From Progne subis subis (taxonomy: Eukaryota; Chordata; Aves; Passeriformes; Hirundinidae), in the NCBI GenBank assembly GCA_022316685.1, contig JAKJHU010001086.1, positions 1-64,000 of the forward strand: DNA of 64,000 bases, written 5' to 3'. Position numbers and translations under genes: made by a program. The notes below the pieces were generated by a model. It saw nothing but the letters and a program-made list of their open reading frames with translations, did no database searches and had not been told where the DNA came from. This document shows, piece by piece, positions 20,236-32,504 of this stretch (positions within the stretch are counted from its first letter, which is position 1; every line of letters starts with the position of its first letter).

Positions 20236-20889
20236 AGGGGGTTTGCATTTCCCATTTCAAGGGAGGCTCCTGCCTTCCATAGCAGACCCCTGTCTTACCA
20301 GCCTAAGACAGGGAGCTCGGCTCAGATATCCTGGAGGTATCCCTGGGTTGGGTTTTTTGGGTTGGGCATGTTTAGAAAAGTAAGAACTCCAAAGCTTTTG
20401 GAAAATGGCCCTTGTGGGGACATTGGGGGGTCCCAGTGGTGGCTGCTGGCAGAGGCAGCCTGGAGGAGCAGAGCCCTGTGTCCCCCTGGAGCTCAGAGTG
20501 GGGGAAGCGCTGCAATTTGCAGGACCCTCAACAGCTTGGAGAGGGGCAGGGGGGGACTCCTTGGAGCCCCTGCACCCCAAAGCAGAGAATAAGAGGAGAA
20601 GGGACACTGGCACCCCAAAACCCCAAGTATCCCTAAACAGAAAATGGAAAAGGGGGTAGCTTTTCAGATTCCTGGGATTCTCAGCAGCCTGGGGAGGGCA
20701 GGGAGACCCGAGACAGAGAACTCCACAGAGGAATTTTCAGGGCTGCTCTTGGTGATTGATAGACTATTAGGGACTCAGATGTCTGGTGACTTGTAGAGAT
20801 GGATTTGAGTAGAGGGACATTCAAACTCAACATACTCATCCCTTGTTTTTGCCCAAAACCAGGATTTCCCATTCTCGAACCTTGGCCAG
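20236..20889 (+). repeat. Element F and presumed 5' untranslated region of zinc-finger copy B
   Basis: Matches 33090-33757. It includes the GGGGACATTGGGGGGTCCC segment and, close to the ATG, a pyrimidine-rich stretch with CAAAACCAG that looks like the acceptor of a leader exon. Confidence 0.6.
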
Positions 20890-21631
20890 ATGGAGGAGGA
20901 GGCTGTGAGGAAGAGGAAGATGCTCCAGGACAGCCAGGCAGGTGAGGAGGAAGTCAGTGCCCCTTTCCCCCTCTCTCCTGCTCCATCTCCCAGCCCAGCA
21001 TGGCCCCCTGGCTGCAGGACAACCCCGCTGCCAATGCCGTCCTGCCAGGGATGTGTTGGGAGAATCTCCTTCCCCTTCCCTCTGGCATGGAGGCAAATCC
21101 CATCCTGTCCTTGTCCTTCCTCCTCCATACAAGAAGCTGAGGTTGGAGACCAGGAAGGACAAATCCCCACGGCAGGACCTCATGGAAGAGGCCGTTTTGA
21201 GTGGCTCCATGGCACAGGAATCAAATCGGGAGAAAAAGCGCTGGAGACCCTGCAGGAGGAATGACTCCAAACCCATCCCAGGGTGCTCTCAGGAGGAAAG
21301 ACCCACCCTGTGCCAGGAAGGTGGACAGAGCTTCAGCCAGAGCAACACCACTGTCCAGCACCAGGTCATCCACACTGGGGACAGACCCTATGAGTGTCCC
21401 AAGTGTCAGAAGAGTTTTCAGACCAGCTCCAATCTCCTCGTGCACCAGCGGATTCACACAGAGGAGTGGCCCTTCCACTGCCCCGACTGCAGGAAGGGCT
21501 TCAAGCGCAACTCCCACCTCATCAGGCACCGGCGCATCCACACTGGGGAGAGGCCCTACGAGTGTCCCCAGTGTGGGAAGAGCTTCACCCAGAAGTCTCA
21601 GCTGAGCCAACACCAACAGAGGCACCGCTAA
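20890..21631 (+). pseudogene. C2H2 zinc-finger gene copy B, damaged (three fingers)
   Basis: Leader exon 20890-20941 (17 codons plus one base, [10 protein letters not shown]...) and donor GT at 20942 are intact and match the gene at 33758. The acceptor of the finger exon is mutated: where the paralogues have CCCCCAG|ACAAG this copy has CCTCCAT|ACAAG. The nearest AGs downstream give the wrong phase, so correct splicing is not expected; reading through the intron from another start gives an unrelated N-terminus. The finger exon has a degenerate finger and three canonical ones, ending at TAA 21629-21631. It is exactly 420 bases (five 84-base fingers) shorter than the intact paralogue. Predicted contact residues (-1,2,3,6) are TSNV, RSHR and QSQQ. 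The polyadenylation hexamer is AGTAAA at 22020. Probably a recent pseudogene, though a cryptic product cannot be excluded. Confidence 0.8.
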
Positions 21632-22289
21632 GGGAAACCCTGGTGTGTACCCCGAGCGCAGGCAGTGTTTTGTGTGAGTCTCCCACTTCATCCCCCATCA
21701 GAGGATACACTTTGGGAAGAGTCCTTGTGACCACATTTCCCGTGACCCAAGCTGAGGAGTCACCTGTCCCTTTCTCTGCCCCTGGCAATGATGTGAGGTG
21801 GTCCTGGCCGTGGTCCCGACATTGTATTTTATCCAATCTCAGGTCACTGCCAGGGGCAGGAAAGGGACTCTCTCTCTTCCCCAAGGACAAAGATGTCCTT
21901 TCCCAGCAGGAGGAAATACGTGGCTGGGAAGTGCCAGTCAGTGCTGTTGTAGTTGTCCCTGTATATCATTTCTCTTATCCCTTCTGTTCCTAGTTTTTCT
22001 TTATTTTGTTGCTATTACCAGTAAATTGTCCTTATCCCACCCCGGAATATTTGCCTTTTGTACTTTCCATGGGAGGCTGGAAGCCAGTGAGGGGCAGCTC
22101 GGTTTTAGTGGGAGCATAAAATTTGGGAATCCCATTCCTAAACCCCAGCCCATGGAAACCAAGCATCCCAGCTGGTGCCAGCCCTGGTTGCCCTGGCAGC
22201 AGCCTTGGGAGCGGGTCCCTGGCTGGGGGCTGTGGGAACCTCTTCACTCTGGTGCCCAGGGACAGCACTGGAGGGAAGGGCTGGAGCTG
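21632..22289 (+). other. 3' flank of zinc-finger copy B with a relic finger
   Basis: Right after the stop are remains of a further finger, now out of frame. The former 3' UTR follows, with the weak AGTAAA at 22020-22025. It aligns with 34919-35610. Confidence 0.6.
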
Positions 22290-22518
22290 AGTCGGGGCAG
22301 GTTTAGGTTGGATGTCAGGAAAAGGTTTTTCCCCCAGAGGCTGCTGGGGCACTGAACAGGCTCCCAGGGAAGGGTCACAGCTCCAGGGCTCTGGGAGCTG
22401 CAGCAGCGTTTGGACACCGCTGCCAGGCCCAGGCTGGGATTGTTGGGGTATCCTGTGCAGGGCCAGGAGCTGGACTCAAGGATCCTGATGGCTCCCTCCC
22501 AACTCAGCCAATTCTGTG
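22290..22518 (+). repeat. CR1-like LINE 3' end
   Basis: Second copy of the element at the left window edge; ends CCAATTCTGTG at 22518. Confidence 0.75.
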
Positions 22519-22650
22519 CTGCTGGGATCCCATGGCCCTGGGAATGGGACTGCAAATGGTTGCCATGGCAACGGACTCTGGCTCCAGGCCTGAGCTGGTG
22601 TCCATGGAACCACCCCTGGCATGGGATCTGCATGGAGCTGCCAAGGGACC

Positions 22651-22804
22651 GACCCTAGCAACAGGGGCTGGTGATGGTTGTCATGGAAACTGACCCTAGC
22701 AACAGGGGCTGGTGATGGTTGCCATGGAAACTGACCCTAGCAACAGGGGCTGGTGATGGTTGCCATGGAAACTGACCATAGCAACAGGGGATGGTGATGG
22801 TTGC
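22651..22804. repeat. 41-bp tandem repeat, four units
   Basis: Units start at 22651, 22692, 22733 and 22774; one unit more than in the arrays at 339 and 35964. Confidence 0.95.
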
Positions 22805-24147
22805 CTGCTAAGGAACCGAGCTGTCACAGGCCCTCAGAGGGGTTCCATGGGGACTTTCCAAGAGTCTCCAGGCTGTTCCAGAGCTGGAATGTCACAGGCA
22901 GAGACTGGGGCTCCATGGAGACCTCCCAGGGCTTTCTGGGGATGCTCAAGAGCCCTGTGGTCAGAGGCAGTCACAGCCATTCCATGCTGACATCCCAGGC
23001 CACCTTGGACTGCAAAGGCACCGATCTGTCACAGGCACTCACGGGGGCTCCTCGGTGACATCCCAGGAGTCCCCAGGCTGCCAAAGAGCCGGGATGTCCC
23101 AGACACTCACAGGGGTTCCTGTCATGGGCAGAGTGGGAGCTTCAGGCAAAAGCTTTGTTTCTTCATTGGAGAAAATCCTCCTAAGTCATGAGGTGGAGAA
23201 GTGACACCCAACAGCCACCATGGATCCCCAAACCCCTCCAGGATGCCTGCATTTAAAAATTTCATCTAAGATTGAAGACTGGGATCAGCTGGATCCAATT
23301 CTAGCCACAGACATTCACAAAAGTTTATGTGTAAAATATTGGACAGGTGGGATTAAACCGTATGCAATTTGTCCCACAGGGTTAACAATGGAATATACCA
23401 GATATATTTTTATAAATACAGCTATAGTTGATTATGATCAAGACTAGAAGGAATGATTTATTCACACCATAGAGAAAATTAAAGAAAAAGAAATTTACTC
23501 CACAGTATAGGAGCTATACCAACTATTAGAATATAGTGCTCTAGGAAGCAATTTTTAAGTAAAGAGGGCCTTGCTGGAGTTGTTTGAGCCAATTCCAGGC
23601 AGATCCCTCTGCTCCAGCAGGAACTGTCTTTCCTATGCCAGGGCCAGGACCAGGGCAGATCCCGCTGCAGGAAAAGCCCCAGGCCAGCCCCAAGACAGCG
23701 AAGGCCTCGGGCACAAGTGCAGAGTGCCGTGCTGGGAGCTGTGCCAGGGAGAGCCTGAGGCACCAAAGGCACCTTGGCAGCAGCAGCTGCTTCCAGGCCA
23801 TGGCCAGAAGCCTCCCTTGGCAAGGCGGCCTGGTGGCCACCACTGCAGAGCTGCTGCTCCAGGGCTCATTTCTGGCTGGGCTCTGCCCCAGCCCACAGAG
23901 TGTGACCTCAGCCCTGACTCTGTCCCAGCCGCTGTGCCTGAGCCCTGCAAAGCCTAAAGGTCACCTGTGCCAGCCTGGCTCTGTCAGCCCCTGGGGCAGG
24001 GCAGGGAAAGGCCAGAGAAGGGGCTGGCTTTGGCTGCTGCATGTGGGCTCCAGCAGAGACAAGGAGGAGTCAAGGCAGTGGCTGGAGTCCAGTGAGCAGC
24101 CCCTTCTCCCCATGCAATCCTGGAATGCTTTGGATGGGAAGAGCTCT
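22805..24147. other. Right part of the duplication block (second copy); no supported gene
   Basis: Contains the degenerate ~67-bp repeat, an AT-rich stretch (about 23230-23560) and the GC-rich segment 23565-24147. A 198-codon frame (from 23584) also exists at 36867 with 196 codons. Differences include frame-neutral indels, but the first copy at 1201 is shifted by one base in an A-run, and no domain is visible. Confidence 0.6.
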
Positions 24148-24149
24148 GC

Positions 24150-24400
24150 AGTGCTCATCTCATCCAAACCCCTGCCATGAGCAGGGACATCTTTCACCAG
24201 ATCAGGTTGTTCAGAGCCCTGTCCCTGCTGGACTTGAATGTTTCCAGGGATGGGTCATTGACCACCTCCCAGGGAACCTGTCCTGCTGTATGACCAACCT
24301 CATCATCAAAAATTTCCTCATTATCTCCCCTTATCTGAACCTCACTTCCTTTAGTTTAAAACCACCACCCTTTGTGCTATTGTGACAGACCCTACTAAAA
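24150..24400 (-). repeat. CR1-like LINE fragment, minus orientation
   Basis: The run CAGATCAGGTTGTTCAGAGC...CCAGGGATGGGTCATTGACC and the following TTTAGTTTAAAACCACCACC match the reverse strand of the CR1 3' region. Copy at 37430-37690; related plus-orientation piece at 56540-56650. Confidence 0.65.
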
Positions 24401-24475
24401 CCTTTGTCCACCACTGCATTTCCAATCAGCTGGGTTTCCATGGCAATTCCATGACTGGTGACCCAGGTGTGGTGT

Positions 24476-24888
24476 CCCAGGGAGGGCTGCCATGGAGGCA
24501 GTGCCCAGCACTGCCCCTTTCTGTCTGGCTGAGCTGGCCTTTGGCCCTGGCAGTGGTGTTTGCTGCTGGTTCCGTGGCGCCTGAGCAGCCAGCGCGGCAC
24601 AGGGCAGGTGGCCGTGGCACAAGCCCCCAGCAAGGGATCCCCTCTGGCTCTGGGCACTGACACCAGCACTGAGCAAGGGGCTGGTGCAGTGGGGTCAGTG
24701 CAGTGTCCATGGCCACAACCCCTTGCAATGGCCCAGGGCAGGTTGGGATGATGATCCACCCTCACTCCTGGCCCAGGGCAGGGCTGCAGGGCCCTTCCCC
24801 ACAGCCTGTCCGCACACAAGCACTTCCAGGGCTCTCTGCATTTCCCTTCCCCTCACTCTTGGCTCACTCACACCCCTCCCAACTGAGA
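24476..24888. other. GC-rich unique stretch, partly repeated inverted near 56340-56450
   Basis: The part with GGCCCAGGGCAGGTTGGGATGA is found in reverse at about 56360-56440. No gene is supported. Confidence 0.5.
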
Positions 24889-25502
24889 TGTTAATTTTGA
24901 GGAACTAAGGATTTTTAGGAAAGTTAAGATAATAAGTTGCTGAATTAGCAGAAGTAGATAGGTAATCTTTGTTCGCAGTTAACAGAAGCCGGATCTTAGA
25001 TAGGCTACCCAGATTTAGTAACTCATTGCTTGTCAACTTTATGTTTATGTAGCTGTGCCTGTAATGAAAAACAAGATGTAGTAAATAAGATATAAGATAA
25101 CTGCAGACTTCCTGCTTGAAGAACCCATTCAATGCAGGAAACTATAAGTTTTACCACGGATTCTGTGTCACGAATGCATTGAAAAGGTAGAAAGGTCAGG
25201 ACGAGGAAGACTCACCTTACTTCCTCATTTTAGGTGACCCATTCCCAGAAGAGACCCCTGACTCATTTTAAGAAACAAAGTACGCATGCTTAATAGCCTT
25301 TTTGCCAATTAGCATACGAAGCGAGGAATGGGAGGTGACAGGGGTATGAATATGCATTTGTGTTTTGGGTATTCAACACTTCTGTAAATAAAAGGTTTGT
25401 AATTACCTGTGAATTTTGCAATGTGAATTAGGGAAATATCCCACGTGCTGCTCGGCCGTAATAAACATACACTTTAAACTCTTAGAGAGTTTTTGTCCGT
25501 CA
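24889..25502 (+). mobile_element. LTR family L2, plus orientation
   Basis: Starts TGTTAATTTTGAGGAAC, ends TTTTTGTCCGTCA, with AATAAA at about 25460-25465 and AT-rich U3. A stub of interior follows to about 25550. It interrupts a segment whose inverted duplicate at 55900-56450 is continuous, so it inserted after, or was lost from, the inverted partner. Confidence 0.75.
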
Positions 25503-25550
25503 CAGTTAGGTATCGATACTAGATCAATAGCCATATTTCTTTAATAAGTC

Positions 25551-26500
25551 ACAACAACCCACCTAGAGCGTTGAGCTGCAAGGAGTTCAAAGCTTGTCTG
25601 TCCTTCAGGAGCTGGTCTAATTCTGCCTTCAGCCAACTCTGGATTTGTGTTTATTGGAGAACTTCCTGAGTGTCTAAAACATTCCTTGCATGGTTCTGCC
25701 TTGGGGAGTGCAACTCCTTGGTGGCACCTTGGGCTTGGCACACACTTGAGGATGTTGCCTGAAACTTCGGAGTTTTAGATCACTAAAAAAGGAAGAAAGC
25801 TCCTCTTTGTCTGAGTGCAGCCAGTTCTCTGAGCAAAGCAGGTCCCAGGTGAGTGAGGAGAGACAGGATGGGGTTGGGGGATGTGCAGCAAAGATGTCCA
25901 CACTGGGTCACATCTCAAGGCACAGCTGCTCTGACTTGGCCAGACCTCCTGAGGAAAGACCCTGGATCAGTATCAGTCACTTAATGCTGCAATCACCTCT
26001 GCTATAAAGAGAAGAATATCCATTGAAAATAGAAATGTGGATTTGTTAGGAGCTCTTTGAAATATTTCTCCATAAATCTAGGAAAAAAGATTTCCTAGTG
26101 AACTGCAGACCAGAGGGAAATCAAGGCACAGCCATGGTTTTTGTTGATTGAATGTCTTATTAAATCTGTTGCCAATGTTTCTCTGATTTCTAAGGTTGCC
26201 AGTAAAGGCTGCTTTGTTGTTTTGAGCTCCTCAGGATCCCTTGTTGGTATTTCTGCAGTGTTTCCAACTCAAGAATGCACAAACAATTTTAATTCCTTTT
26301 AAATGTCTAATTGAGAGAGTTGTTTGGAGTGCTGGGAGTCAGGTCTTGTCTGTCCTGCTTGGCACAGCCCAGGCAGGGCTTTCACAGCCACATTGCACAC
26401 TCCATTTCCCACCTGCACCTGCTGGTGCCTCTGAGTTCTGCTTGCCCAGCCCCAGCGACGCTCCTCTTGTCTGCCCATTCCCCCACGGTCTCTGGGCAGG
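25551..26500. other. Mixed intergenic DNA with an inverted duplicate at 55900-56365
   Basis: The parts 25676-25745 and 25790-26030 (TCCCAGGTGAGTGAGGAGAG and following) reappear as reverse complement at 56030-56365. The remainder to 26500 is AT-rich with no feature I can name. Confidence 0.55.
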
Positions 26501-26930
26501 GATGGCCTCAGTGGGGGCTGCTGACAGCCTCAGACACTTGGAGGCTGCTGCTGGATTTGACTTCTCCAGAGGCTTGTTCAGCCTTCAGCTCTTCAAGTCA
26601 GGAATTCAGTGCCCCAAGGTGCATTATCATTCAGAACACCTTAAAAGGCCAAGCCTCAGGGAATAATTTGATTTAAGTTTTCAAATTTTTGTGGTTAATT
26701 AAACAGATTTTGGAAGTGTGTCCATAGTGAATATATTATATTTACAAAAGACAGTGAGAAAATATTTTTAGGTCCTGCTTAGGATTTTTTTCCTATTAAT
26801 ACATTTATATGTTCAATCTCCAATTGACATTGATCCCAAGGTACTTACACATGCAGTTTGAATAGATATAAAAATCAAGATCCTTTATGTCTGATATTCA
26901 ATCAGATTTTGTCCCTACTCCCATCCCACC
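26500..26930 (+). repeat. Unit C tail, extra copy
   Basis: Resembles 29880-30270 and 47600-48620 (ACTTCTCCAGAGGC, GGTTAATTAAACAGATTTTGG). It lies directly before the head of unit C, so the unit was once tandemly repeated. Confidence 0.6.
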
Positions 26931-29900
26931 ATTTCCCCCATCCAAGCCCCAGGACTCAGAGCAGCCTTGTACAAATCTGAGCTCCCTCCACCCCAGGGTG
27001 GACCTGCAGGTTTCAGCTCCTGGGCTCCAACTCCCACCTGCTTCCCTTGGAGAAGGCATTGCCCGAGACACAGAGGGATGTTCATTTATTGTCAGCCAAC
27101 AAACACAAGGGGAGGCACAGCTCCATCAAATGCAAAAGTCACTCTTCTCCCTGGCTCTGCCCTGCACCTGATCCCCACAGCCTGTCCTGTTTCCTTCATC
27201 CCTCCACTGCCAGGGACTTTCTGGGACAAGGGAGCTTTGCTCTGGCTATGGGGGGAGGTGCAAGTGTATCCACTGGAGTGGGAACCACAACTCATCAGGT
27301 TTGTGTCCTTGGAGGGACCAGGAACTGGTGAGACTCAGAGGCACAGAAAGGTTTCTCTTCATGGCTGTGATAAACACCAGTCACTTGTTTTAAAATGGTA
27401 AAATTTTAATAGTAATAGAATGGTTATAAAAATAGTAATAGAGTGATAAAAATTTGGACAATTAGGGTTAGGAAAATATAAGACAATAAAAACAAAGTTA
27501 CAGATGTCTGGGTGCAAATAAGCTCCGAAACAGGATGCCTGTTAACAGAGGATTAATTCTTAAAAGCAATAGCCTGTTGAATATTCATACATCTCATACA
27601 TGATGCATAAATTCCATTCAAACAAATGTTCTCTCTGGTCAGTGTCACTTTCTTCCCCTTAATCTCTATGGCATCTTCAGGGCTGAGTGAGGCAGGAGAA
27701 ATTGGTCTCTTCTGATAAGGGAAGAATAAATTCTGCTCCTCTGAAAGATTTACGTATCCTGTGGCTGCTATCTCTTTGCGACTACCCCTATCCTCCCTTT
27801 AAAAAATATCCCACGTACATAGTTTCTATTTTAACTAAAAAAATACATTTTAACTACAAAACTACATTTACCATACTATCAAAATATTAATACAGCATTA
27901 TTAATCAATACAACATAATACATACAGTAAATATCTAGTGTAGAACCATATATTATGCACTTTTCACAATGGCCAACATAAAAAATGTGAACATGATAAA
28001 ATTTAACAAACATCAAAACACTTCCCTCAGCCCCTCATGACATCCCAGCAACATCTGACCTGTCCACCACCCAAATGGGATTGCCATACAGGAAGACTTT
28101 TAGACAAAGACACAAGAAGAGGTGATATAAAACATAAACTGAGATGCTGACTAAAGTGTTATTTAAACTTATGAAAGATTGGGCAACTCTCTGAAGCTCA
28201 AATCATGAAGTCAGTCAAGGAAGACACATTGGAATGACCAGAGAAGAGCTGCAGGAGGAAATCTGGGAGCAACAGGAAGGACGTAGATCCAGCGGCTCTA
28301 CATGAACACGTGTCCTTAGACATGGCCATTCAAACAGCTGAAGAAAGAAGGTCATGAACTATTAGACTGAATGTTGGTGGCAAAGGTGGAAGGGAAGATC
28401 AGTAATCCTTCTCCAGCCATCTGCAGAAGAATCCAGTAGATCCAGGAAATTCTTGTTCCTGGTGGGAAAAGTTTGCCACTTCATAAAGTATTCAAACGAC
28501 CTGGATAATAAAAAATGTGCTGGTATATTTTGAATATTACAGGTATTAAAACCTGTGCCCCCTTCCAGGCAGACATCAGTTGTGTGCCCATGCACAGGCA
28601 GTGCCTCTTGTGCCCTGAGGTGCTGAGCTGGGATTGGCATCTCTCAGAGAGGAGCTGAGGGAGAGCAGAGCACCTTGCAAGCTGCAGGTCCCTGACAGCC
28701 CCAGAGGGCTCCTGTCCCAGAAACATCTGCTCTGCTCCAGGCTGGAACAGGGACCAGCATTGTGCCGGGATCATCAGAGAACTGAGGTGTGTGCTGGAAT
28801 TCAATCCCCTCTCCATCCTGCAGCAGCCCTGCATTTCCCTCCTCCAGCCTTGGTCTCCAGCACAGCCATGGAGGCTCGTTGGGCTCTGCACTTTTCCTGC
28901 AGCCACCAAGGGCAGCTGAGCTCTGCCTTTGGCACAGTCAGCCCTGCCCAGCCCAGGCAATGCCCAGCAATTCCTTGTGTGTGCCTGGCCTTGCTGTCAG
29001 CCCCGGCAGCGGCTGCGTGGCCCCTTTGTGCCGCGCTGGCCCAGCCATGGTGCCACAGCCCCTGTGCAGGTGCAGGGCAGGACAGGAGCATTGCGGGTGG
29101 GAACGGCCCCTGTGCCGTGGTGCCCACAGCAGCCTTGGGGCTCTGTGCCCCATGGCCTCCCTGCTGGGCAGCCTCTGCCAGCTCCTGTACAGCCCGTGGC
29201 ACCTGTGGGACTGCACAGACAGCCCTGCCCCGGGCTCTGCCGGGCTCTGGGCCAGCAGAGAGGCCGGGCAGGGCTGGCCATGGCCGGGAACAGGCCCTGA
29301 GCCCCGCAGGAGGATGGAGCTGGGCCACAGCCAAACTGCCCCGCAAACCTGGGCTGAGCAGCCAGGGCTGGCAATGGCTGGGGACAGAGGCTGGCGCTGA
29401 CAAATGTCCTGGGCCGTGTTCCTGCTCTGTCCATGCCACCAAGGGCACAGAGCAGCCTCCTCTCTGGGCCACTTGCCTGTTTTCAATGCCTTCCACAGGC
29501 GCTGGCCCTGCCCCACAAGGCCTGGGCTGAGTCCTGCCCCTGCACGCTCACACAGGCTGAGATGGACACTGATGGTTTCTGTGGCAGGCTCTCTCAGCCC
29601 AGCCCAGCTCCCTCCAAGCTCTGCCAGCTGCCCTGAGCTCTCAGCAGCACCAAGGGCCTCTCCCCAGCACAGCCCAGCTGGCTCTGGCCCCACAGCTCTG
29701 CTCAGGGCAGGCTGCTCTGGGCAGGGCCCCACGGCCTCAGCCCCTCGGAAGGGCACAGCAGCAGCTGCAGCTCAGACAGGACTCAGCCCCAGCCATGGGC
29801 AAGGTGCTGGGCCAGGGGAAAAGGAGGCTCCCTGTGTGCCCTGCTCCCCTCTCCCTGAGGTGCTGAGAGTCATTCCTGCTCTGATGAGGATGGATCCACA
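26930..29900 (+). repeat. GC-rich unit C, plus copy 1; no supported gene
   Basis: Duplicated at 45166-47560 and inverted at 10374-11860. GC-rich parts keep several frames open (a 298-codon frame from 28634 has a 405-codon counterpart from 46184), but the two differ by frameshifting indels, overlapping frames are equally open, and no domain is recognisable. Confidence 0.75.
27366..27968. mobile_element. Solo LTR with a 5-bp target-site duplication
   Basis: The insert begins TGTGATAAACACC and ends CTTTTCACA. It is flanked by ATGGC at 27361-27365 and ATGGC at 27969-27973. The paralogous sites at 11410 and 45545 lack it, which proves insertion. A 5-bp duplication suits ERVL-type or similar integrases. 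Only one LTR (603 bp) is left, so the provirus recombined out. No interior and no coding. Confidence 0.9.
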
Positions 29901-30298
29901 GCCCCTTGGAAGTTGCTGATGAATTTTACTACTCCAGAGGCCTCTTCAATCTTGAGCTCTTCACTTCAGGAAATCAATGACAAAAGTTCATAAACATTTG
30001 TTCAAAACATCCAAACAAGAAAAGCCCCTGGGCTTAATTTCAGTTTTTTATACTTCTGTGGTTAATTAGATAGATTTTGGAAGTGTATTCAAAGTGAATA
30101 TACTCTATGGAAAACAATGCAGAGAGGACTGTTTTCTCATGGTTTTGTTTCCAGTTTATACATTGATTTCAGCAATGTCCAATTGATCTCGACCCCCAGC
30201 AACTTCTAATGCAGTCTGAATAGATATGAAAATCAAGTCCCTTCATGGCTGACAATTAATCAGACTTTGTCCCCACCCCCTTCTCACGCTTTCCCTCA

Positions 30299-30530
30299 TC
30301 CATCCCCTGGCAATTCTGTGGATCAGGAACAGTGTGCCCAGCAGGAGCAGGGCAGTGATTCTTCCCCTGTTCTCAGCACTCTTGAGGCTGCACCTCAAGT
30401 GCTGTGTCCAGTTCTGGGCCCCCATTTTGCGAAGGACATGGAGGGGCTAGAGCGTGTCCAGAGAAGGGCAACAAGGCTGGTGAGAGGAATGGAGCACAAA
30501 TCCTTTGAGGAGTAGCTGAGGGAGGAAGAG
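30299..30530 (+). repeat. CR1-like LINE fragment
   Basis: Carries AAGGACATGGAGGGGCTAG, GTGTCCAGAGAAGGGCAACA and GAGTAGCTGAGGGAGG, phrases of the CR1 3' region. It ends where a TGTGACAC minisatellite begins. Confidence 0.75.
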
Positions 30531-30790
30531 GCCTTTGTGACACTGGAACCAAGGAGATCATTGCTGCACTGCCAGACCTCATGGAAGCAAGGATCCATTG
30601 TGACACTGCAGGGCCTTGGGGGACCAAGGCACCATTGTGACACGGCGGGGCCCAAGGATCCAAGGGACTTTGGGACACCAAGGTTTCCCGTGGAACCAAA
30701 GGGATGCTGTGACACTGGGAGGCCTCATGAACTCATGGAAACCATTGTGACAGTCTAGGACCTCCTGGAACTGTGGTGACACCAAGTTGG
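30531..30790. repeat. ~37-bp TGTGACAC minisatellite
   Basis: The phrase CATTGTGACACTG / GTGACACCAAGG recurs about every 35-38 bases together with GGAACCAAGG and GGGGCC. The larger sister array is 49236-49690. Confidence 0.8.
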
Positions 30791-30794
30791 CTGG

Positions 30795-31395
30795 GAGTGT
30801 TGATCTGCTGGAGGGTAGGAGAGCTGTGCACAGAGCCCTGGACAGGCTGGATCCAGGAAGCCAAATCCAACAATGTGAGGTTTAACAAGTCCAGGTACTG
30901 AGTCCTGCACTTTGGCCACAAAAACACCTGAAGTGGTGCAGGCTGGTGACAGTGTCTGGACAGCAGCCAGGCAGAAAGGGACCTGTGAGGACTGACAGAG
31001 AAAAGGATGGACATGAGCCAGCAGTGTGCCCAGGTGGCCAAGAAGGCCAATGGCACCTGGCCTGGATCAGGAACAGTGTGGCCAGCAGGAGCAGGGCAGA
31101 GATTCTTCCCCTGTGCTCAGCACTGGTTGGGCAGCACCTCGAGTGCTGTGTCCCGTTCTGGGCTCCCCAGTTTAGGAAGGACATGGAGGGGCTGGAGTGT
31201 GTCCAGAGAAGGGCAACAAGGCTGGTGAGGGGTCTGGAACACAAGTCCTGTGAGAAGCGCCTGAGGGAGCTGGGGTTGTTTACCCTGGAGAAGAGGAGGC
31301 TCAGGGGAGACAAGGCAGTGTCAGGGCACAGGTTGGACTTGATGATGTCCAAGGTGTTCTCCAACCTTGCTGATTCTGTGATTCTCTGAAACCAC
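30795..31395 (+). repeat. CR1-like LINE 3' part, longer copy
   Basis: Contains TGTGCACAGAGCCCTGGACAG, CCAGCAGTGTGCCCAGGTGG, the AGAGAAGGGCAACAAGGCTGG core and ends TGATTCTGTGATTCTCTG, the CR1 octamer end. Paralogue at 49695-50295. Confidence 0.8.
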
Positions 31396-32138
31396 CCTTG
31401 CAGCAGTTGCAGGATGAGCCCTGGGACTCCTCTTCAGAAGCTCCAGCAGCCCAGGTCCCTCATCTTCTCCTCACAGCCCCAAAGCCCATCCTGTCAGTCC
31501 TGCAGAGCCTCTGCAGCTCCTCCTCCTTGCCCAGAACAGGGAGCCCCACAGCCAGACACAGCAGCCCAAATGTGCTGCCCTGGCCTGTGGTGCCTCTGGC
31601 AAGGGAGCAGCACCAGGCACGGCAGGAGGCTGCAGACAATTCCTGAAGAACTTGAAGGATGATCCTGCTCCCCAAGGGATGTTCCCATGGTGCCAAGCCA
31701 GGAACTGAAATGGGGAGTGGGGCCAGAGAGGAAAGGTAAACAGGGCTGGGCTGTTTACACAGAAGGGAACTGGGGCAGGCAATAGGAAAGATTTTGCAGC
31801 AGAAAGAGTAAAGAAAGCCAAGATGAAGCAAAGGAAATGCTGAGGGCAGTTTGGAGGTGGCTGCCAGACAGCCCTGGCTCTGAGCAACAACGTCTGCAGA
31901 GGCACAGGAAACTCACAGCTCATGGGAACAAAGTTTCTGGCTGACTTCAGAGGCCACCACAAACCTGAGTGATTTCCCTGCTGTCCCCCAGCCCTTCCTG
32001 GCCCCAGGGGCTGATGATGGCATTTGTGCTCCCTCAGGTTCATCTCCCCACACCAACACCATGGGGGTGCTGACGCCTGCTCTGGGCAGTGCAAACAGGG
32101 GCTCCTGAGCCAGTGCTGCCGTGTCTGTGCCTGCAAGG
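31396..32138. other. Duplicated intergenic segment (with 50296-51048)
   Basis: Mixed GC-rich DNA, near-identical to 50296-51048 apart from indels. No gene supported. Confidence 0.6.
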
Positions 32139-32460
32139 ATGCGGCACCTGTGTGAGCTGGGGGAGAGGCCAGGGCTGCAGAGGGGGGATGTTGTTGGCAG
32201 GTGCATGAGGATGCTCTGGGACGCTGCCCTGGGGTGTCCAGCGCAGTGGGGATGGATCAGCCCCTGCTCTGCTGCTCCTTCCCATCTCCCCCAGGCACCT
32301 TGCAGAGCCCCAGCCATGCTGTTTGCCCCCAGCCTGCCCACGGCCACCCTGGGGCTGCTCACGGGGCTTTTCTCTGCTGAGCATTGGCCTGGGCGTGTTC
32401 TGGAGAGAGCCTGGGCAAGGAGCCTGGAGCCCTGTCTTGCAATGCAAGATGTAACCGAAA
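32139..32460 (+). repeat. GC-rich element G, second copy
   Basis: See 19262. Here it joins both the unit C duplication on its left and the zinc-finger block on its right, so it is the hinge between two duplications. Confidence 0.8.
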
Positions 32461-32504
32461 AAAAAAAGGTTCTATTGCCATATGTTAAAACCAGGAGGGC
32501 AGGT

